This document shows, piece by piece, positions 4,696-7,968 of a DNA stretch of 7,968 nucleotides. Position numbers and translations under genes: made by a program. The DNA lies in contig JAIENH010000725.1 in the NCBI GenBank assembly GCA_019751475.1, forward strand, positions 1 to 7,968, read 5' to 3'. Under the pieces are notes generated by a model. That model worked only from the letters and a program-made list of their open reading frames with translations. It was not told where the DNA came from and searched no databases. The stretch comes from Cyclobacteriaceae bacterium. GTDB lineage: Bacteria; Bacteroidota; Bacteroidia; Cytophagales; Cyclobacteriaceae. How positions within the stretch are numbered: position 1 is the stretch's first letter; the number at the start of each line of letters is the position of its first letter.

Positions 4696-7359
4696 TTGAA
4701 AACCGACAGCAACCATCCACCCAAACTCTTCCTAAAATTCTTCCGCTGGTTCTGCCACCCGAAGTTGAAGAATTCTATTGAAGGTGATTTGATGGAATTG
4801 TACCAAGAGCGCAAAGTTGAAAGTGGAAAATTGAAAGCGGATTTAAAATTTGTAAGAGATGTGTTGTTGCTTTTTAGGCCGAGTATAATAAAACCATCAG
4901 GAGGATATCAACAACTAAATAACTATGGTATGTTAAAAAACTATTTCAAGATTGGTATTCGAAATATTCTTAAGTACAAAGTATTCTCGTTCATCAATAT
5001 TTTTGGTTTGGCAGTATCCATGTCGGTGGTAATGTTATTGGTATTGATGCTGGCCGACCAACATCGCTACGACCAGTTTCACGCAAAGAAAGACCGCGTC
5101 TATCGCATTCTTTCGTCAACGCCCACAGGTCGTCAGGCGTATGCCACCAGCCCCTTTGGGTTGGCAAGTGCTTTGCGCGAATATCCGATTATTGAGCAAA
5201 CCACTTTTCTTTCACCGGGTGTGGGCGGTGATGTGTTGTATGGACAAAAGCTGGCCGAGATGAAAGGCTATTTTGCAGAGCCGGCTTTTTTTAATGTGTT
5301 TGGTTTTGAATTGCAGAAAGGAAATGCAGCCAGTGCTTTAACAAATCCAAATTCAATTGTCATCTCAAGCGAGATGGCTCACTACTTGTTTGGAGCAGAT
5401 GAGCCCATCGGAAAAGTTGTTGATTTCTCTGACCGTCAACTGTCGTTTCCCATTGAGTCCGATGGTCACGGTGCACCTCCTGTTTCATGGGGTTCATTTA
5501 CGGTTACGGGTGTGATCGACATTACCAGCTACAAATCCCACCTCAAGTTTGACGCGCTGATGTCATCGTCTTCGTTACCTCTTTTGTATTCTGAAAGGAA
5601 GTTTGGGGATGCAAGCAACGATTGGGAAAACTATTTTCGGACATACACCTACGTGTTACTTCCTGAGAAGAACAATGTAAGTGAGCTGCAAAATACCTTA
5701 AATGACTTTGTCAAACGAAAGTATGCCGACATCACGGCAGAACAGACGAAAGATTTTAAATTAGAGCCTCAGCGACTAACAGATATTCAACTCGGGCTGC
5801 GCGGTAACGACACGAATAATCGCATGCCCAGCGTTGGTTACTATTTCATCGGCTTTCTGGCTTTGGCGATTTTGTTATCAGCCGTACTCAACTATACCAA
5901 TTTATCGGTGGCGAGAGCACTCACGCGCGCACGTGAGATAGGTGTGCGCAAGGTGAATGGGGCATTAAAGAGGTCAATTGTATTTCAATTCTTAAGCGAG
6001 TCTGTTTTGGTTGCTTGGTTGTCACTAGGTGTTGCCTTGCTTTTATTGCTCGTCATTAAACCTGCCTTCAAAAATCTATGGGTCAATCAATACCTTCAGT
6101 TTGAATTGCCGCAAAGCATTTCTACATATTTCATCTTTATTGGATTGGCGGCTTTCATTGGGTTGCTGGCCGGATTTTACCCTGCCGTGTACCTATCGCG
6201 TTATTCGCCCATCAGTGCTTTGAAGGGAGCAATTACCAAACGGGGAAGGTTAGGGTTTCGGAAAACCGTAACGGTATTTCAGTTTGTGATTTCTCTTTTC
6301 TTTATCGTAACGTCCATTTTGGTGTTTAGCCAGTTCCGGTATTTTATGAATTTTGATTACGGCTTCGAATCGCGGAACGTCATCAACATCGAATTGCAAG
6401 GGAATGATTTTCAAAAGCTCTCGACCGAACTAGGCAACGTGCCGGGTGTCATTTCTGTTTCAGGCAGTGACATCATTCCGGCAACGGGTACTAATAATGG
6501 CATTCAACTTCGAAAGCAAGGCACTACTGGAGAATACAATAATGCGAACATCATCATCACGGCTCCACAGTTTGTAGATAATCTGAATCTAAAAATAGTG
6601 GCGGGCCGTGCATTGGTGCCTAATGAGAGCGACCGTTTTATTTTGGTGAATGAAACCGCTGCGAAGAAGTGGGGCTATAAAAACCCTCAGGAAATCGTTG
6701 GTGAAGTTTTTGAGAGTAACGAGACTCTCGAAGTGATAGGGGTGGTGAAGGACTTTCATTATTTGCTGTTAATTAATAGGGATGGCATTGCACCGTTGGT
6801 ACTGCGCAACCGACCACAGCAGTTTCAATATGTGAGTGTAAAAATTGCGAGTAGCAATACGGCTCTTACGATTTCGCAACTCGAAGCAAAGTGGAAGCAG
6901 GTAGACCCAATCCATTCATTTCAGTACAAATTTTATGACGATGAGTTGAGTTCTACGCATCAGGCCATTTTTGATTTGGTGGCGATTTTAGGATTCATTG
7001 CCTTTCTAGCCGTGGTCATTGCTTGCCTCGGATTGTTGGGCATGACCACTTACACCACTGAGCGGAAAACAAAAGAAGTGGGCATTCGTAAAGTGATGGG
7101 CGCCAGTGAATGGGGCTTGGTCAAGCTCTTATCGCGCGACTATTCGATCCTGCTGATTATCGCCATTGTCATCGGTGCTCCGTTAAGTTATTTCGCCAAC
7201 AATCTGTGGCTGCAAACGCTAACCAACCGTGTTGAGTTTGGATGGGGCATTCTGTTGCTCGGTATCTTCATATTGTCTGCCTTGGGTGTACTCACCATTG
7301 GCTCGCAGACATGGAAAGCATCTAAGAAAAATCCAGTTGAGAGTTTAAGGTCTGAATAG
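4696..7359 (+). CDS. Orphan MacB/FtsX-type permease with N-terminal prefix domain (887 aa, TTG start)
   Basis: This has the same architecture as the 878-aa permease but is clearly diverged from it. Residues 1-78 are the prefix (KFFRWFCHPKLKNSIEGDLMELYQER...LLLFRPSIIKP...LNNYG). A MacB-like core follows, with helices near 98-118, 381-400, 433-455, 475-500 and 524-545 and a large extracytoplasmic domain between the first two. The second FtsX module has helices near 760-783, 816-834 and 848-870. Coupling motifs are RAREIGVRKVNG (411-422) and KTKEVGIRKVMG (791-802). The first has Asn where the second and the other permease have Met, a possible sign of altered coupling. No ATPase domain is present. 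The start is TTG at 4696: an in-frame stop lies at 4680-4682, no ATG precedes the conserved prefix, and the next permease's ATG aligns within three codons. The gene follows padR in the same direction, so it is the likely PadR target. The substrate is unknown. Confidence 0.88.
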   Translation: MKTDSNHPPKLFLKFFRWFCHPKLKNSIEGDLMELYQERKVESGKLKADLKFVRDVLLLFRPSIIKPSGGYQQLNNYGMLKNYFKIGIRNILKYKVFSFINIFGLAVSMSVVMLLVLMLADQHRYDQFHAKKDRVYRILSSTPTGRQAYATSPFGLASALREYPIIEQTTFLSPGVGGDVLYGQKLAEMKGYFAEPAFFNVFGFELQKGNAASALTNPNSIVISSEMAHYLFGADEPIGKVVDFSDRQLSFPIESDGHGAPPVSWGSFTVTGVIDITSYKSHLKFDALMSSSSLPLLYSERKFGDASNDWENYFRTYTYVLLPEKNNVSELQNTLNDFVKRKYADITAEQTKDFKLEPQRLTDIQLGLRGNDTNNRMPSVGYYFIGFLALAILLSAVLNYTNLSVARALTRAREIGVRKVNGALKRSIVFQFLSESVLVAWLSLGVALLLLLVIKPAFKNLWVNQYLQFELPQSISTYFIFIGLAAFIGLLAGFYPAVYLSRYSPISALKGAITKRGRLGFRKTVTVFQFVISLFFIVTSILVFSQFRYFMNFDYGFESRNVINIELQGNDFQKLSTELGNVPGVISVSGSDIIPATGTNNGIQLRKQGTTGEYNNANIIITAPQFVDNLNLKIVAGRALVPNESDRFILVNETAAKKWGYKNPQEIVGEVFESNETLEVIGVVKDFHYLLLINRDGIAPLVLRNRPQQFQYVSVKIASSNTALTISQLEAKWKQVDPIHSFQYKFYDDELSSTHQAIFDLVAILGFIAFLAVVIACLGLLGMTTYTTERKTKEVGIRKVMGASEWGLVKLLSRDYSILLIIAIVIGAPLSYFANNLWLQTLTNRVEFGWGILLLGIFILSALGVLTIGSQTWKASKKNPVESLRSE
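4723..4965 (+). repeat. Prefix-coding segment repeated at 7449-7691
   Basis: Codons 10-90 of the 887-aa permease align without gaps to codons 7-87 of the next permease, with about 190 of 243 identical bases by hand count. The first 78 bases reach about 91%, including 32 identical bases at 4738-4769 and 7464-7495. Beyond this segment the proteins diverge sharply. The copies are in direct orientation, so they could recombine. Confidence 0.75.
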
Positions 7360-7364
7360 ACGCA

Positions 7365-7436
7365 AGACATTAGATATGAGTACCAAGATGACCCCTTCTA
7401 TTCACTTTCACTTCTTGTGTCTTAATACTTATGTCT
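7365..7436. repeat. Imperfect inverted repeat across the start of the third permease
   Basis: Arms 7365-7388 and 7413-7436 are complementary at about 16 of 24 positions, best at the ends (AGACAT with ATGTCT, and CAAGA with TCTTG), with a 24-nt middle. The right arm contains the ATG of the next permease, so a folded transcript could hide the start codon. The pairing is weak in the centre, so this may be a decayed intergenic palindrome. Confidence 0.3.
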
Positions 7437-7968
7437 GACAGGCCGCCTAAAGTCTTTTTAAAGTTCTTCCGCTGGTTCTGCCACCCGAAGTTGAAAAATT
7501 CTATTGAAGGGGATTTGATGGAGTTGTATGAGGAACGAGTGAGAGAAGGAGGGAAGCGAAGAGCGGATTTGAAGTTTGTGCGGGATGTGCTGTTGCTTTT
7601 TAGGCCGAGTATTATAAAACCAATTGAAGGATATAAAAATTTAAACAACTACGGTATGCTAAAAAATTATTTTAAAATCGGGTGGAGAAATTTAATGAGG
7701 CAGAAAATGTATTCGGCCATCAAAATTGGTGGGTTTGCTGTTGGAGTTGCTGCTTGTTTGTTGATTGCCCTATTCATTAAAGATGAACTATCGTACGATC
7801 GACATTACTCACCACAAATCTATCGGGTGCTGGGTGTTATTACCCAAGAAGGCGATGTAAAGAAAGGCTTGGCCTTTCCTGCTCCGATGGCTGCTGCCTT
7901 AAAAGAAGATTTTGCCGAAGTAAAAGAATCAGGACGCTACAACAGCAGCGAATTGTTTGGAGCAGGCT
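7431..7968 (+). CDS. Orphan MacB/FtsX-type permease with prefix domain, N-terminal part (runs off the window)
   Basis: An open frame starts at ATG 7431 and continues for 179 codons to the window edge. It begins MSDRPPKVFLKFFRWFCHPK, carries the same prefix as the preceding permease (GDLMELYEER...ADLKFVRDVLLLFRPSIIKP...LNNYG), and then enters the MacB-like core at MLKNYFKIGWRNLMRQKMYSAIKIGG (residues 76-101). One membrane helix lies at about 98-116. The 'KDELSYDRHYSPQIYRV' block that begins the extracytoplasmic domain in this family follows at 117-133. It starts 71 bp after the stop of the 887-aa permease, on the same strand, so the two are probably cotranscribed. It is most similar to that gene in the prefix and much less so afterwards. 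Its C-terminal modules lie outside the window, so completeness cannot be judged. As with its neighbours, no ATPase is in view. Confidence 0.9.
   Translation, partial: MSDRPPKVFLKFFRWFCHPKLKNSIEGDLMELYEERVREGGKRRADLKFVRDVLLLFRPSIIKPIEGYKNLNNYGMLKNYFKIGWRNLMRQKMYSAIKIGGFAVGVAACLLIALFIKDELSYDRHYSPQIYRVLGVITQEGDVKKGLAFPAPMAAALKEDFAEVKESGRYNSSELFGAG

Noticed and set aside
7370..7648. Minus-strand open frame over the start of the third permease
   Set aside because: It is antisense to the strongly conserved prefix coding region; the plus-strand gene is certain.

Overview
The window looks like a chromosomal stretch of a Bacteroidota bacterium, most likely of the Cytophagales type. The reasons are the moderate GC content, the lack of clear Shine-Dalgarno sequences, -7 boxes close to TAnnTTTG, and an expanded family of large orphan MacB/FtsX-type permeases next to PadR regulators. 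The organism assignment is inference from these traits, not from a marker gene.

Layout, left to right. (1) Positions 1-146 hold the last 47 codons of a PadR-family regulator. (2) A compact HicB/HicA-type toxin-antitoxin pair follows on the minus strand (564 down to 170). The 59-codon hicA has a TTG start overlapping the hicB stop and is easily missed. (3) Positions 634-777 hold the first ~48 codons of a permease gene whose body is gone. (4) Where the body should be there is a second minus-strand toxin-antitoxin pair: a 65-aa candidate antitoxin (1393-1196) and a PIN-domain ribonuclease toxin (1203-778), overlapping by 8 nt. (5) A full-length permease of 878 aa (1448-4084) follows. (6) A 141-bp gap with three inverted repeats leads to a complete 115-aa PadR regulator (4226-4573). 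(7) A 122-bp gap filled with GTAGGCA-type repeats arranged as a long imperfect hairpin comes next. (8) A second full-length permease of 887 aa (4696-7359, TTG start) follows. (9) A third permease begins at 7431 and runs off the right edge.

The core theme is a padR-permease array. Each permease has an N-terminal cytosolic prefix of about 75 residues, then a MacB-like four-helix core with a large extracytoplasmic domain, then a second FtsX-like four-helix module. No ATP-binding subunit is encoded in the window, as in the acidobacterial 'duplicated orphan permeases' that also sit beside PadR genes. The left third looks like an older padR-permease unit that was broken up, with two toxin-antitoxin modules in or beside the wreckage. 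The prefix-coding segments of neighbouring permeases are far more alike in nucleotide sequence than what follows them, which points to gene conversion or recent duplication at the 5' ends.
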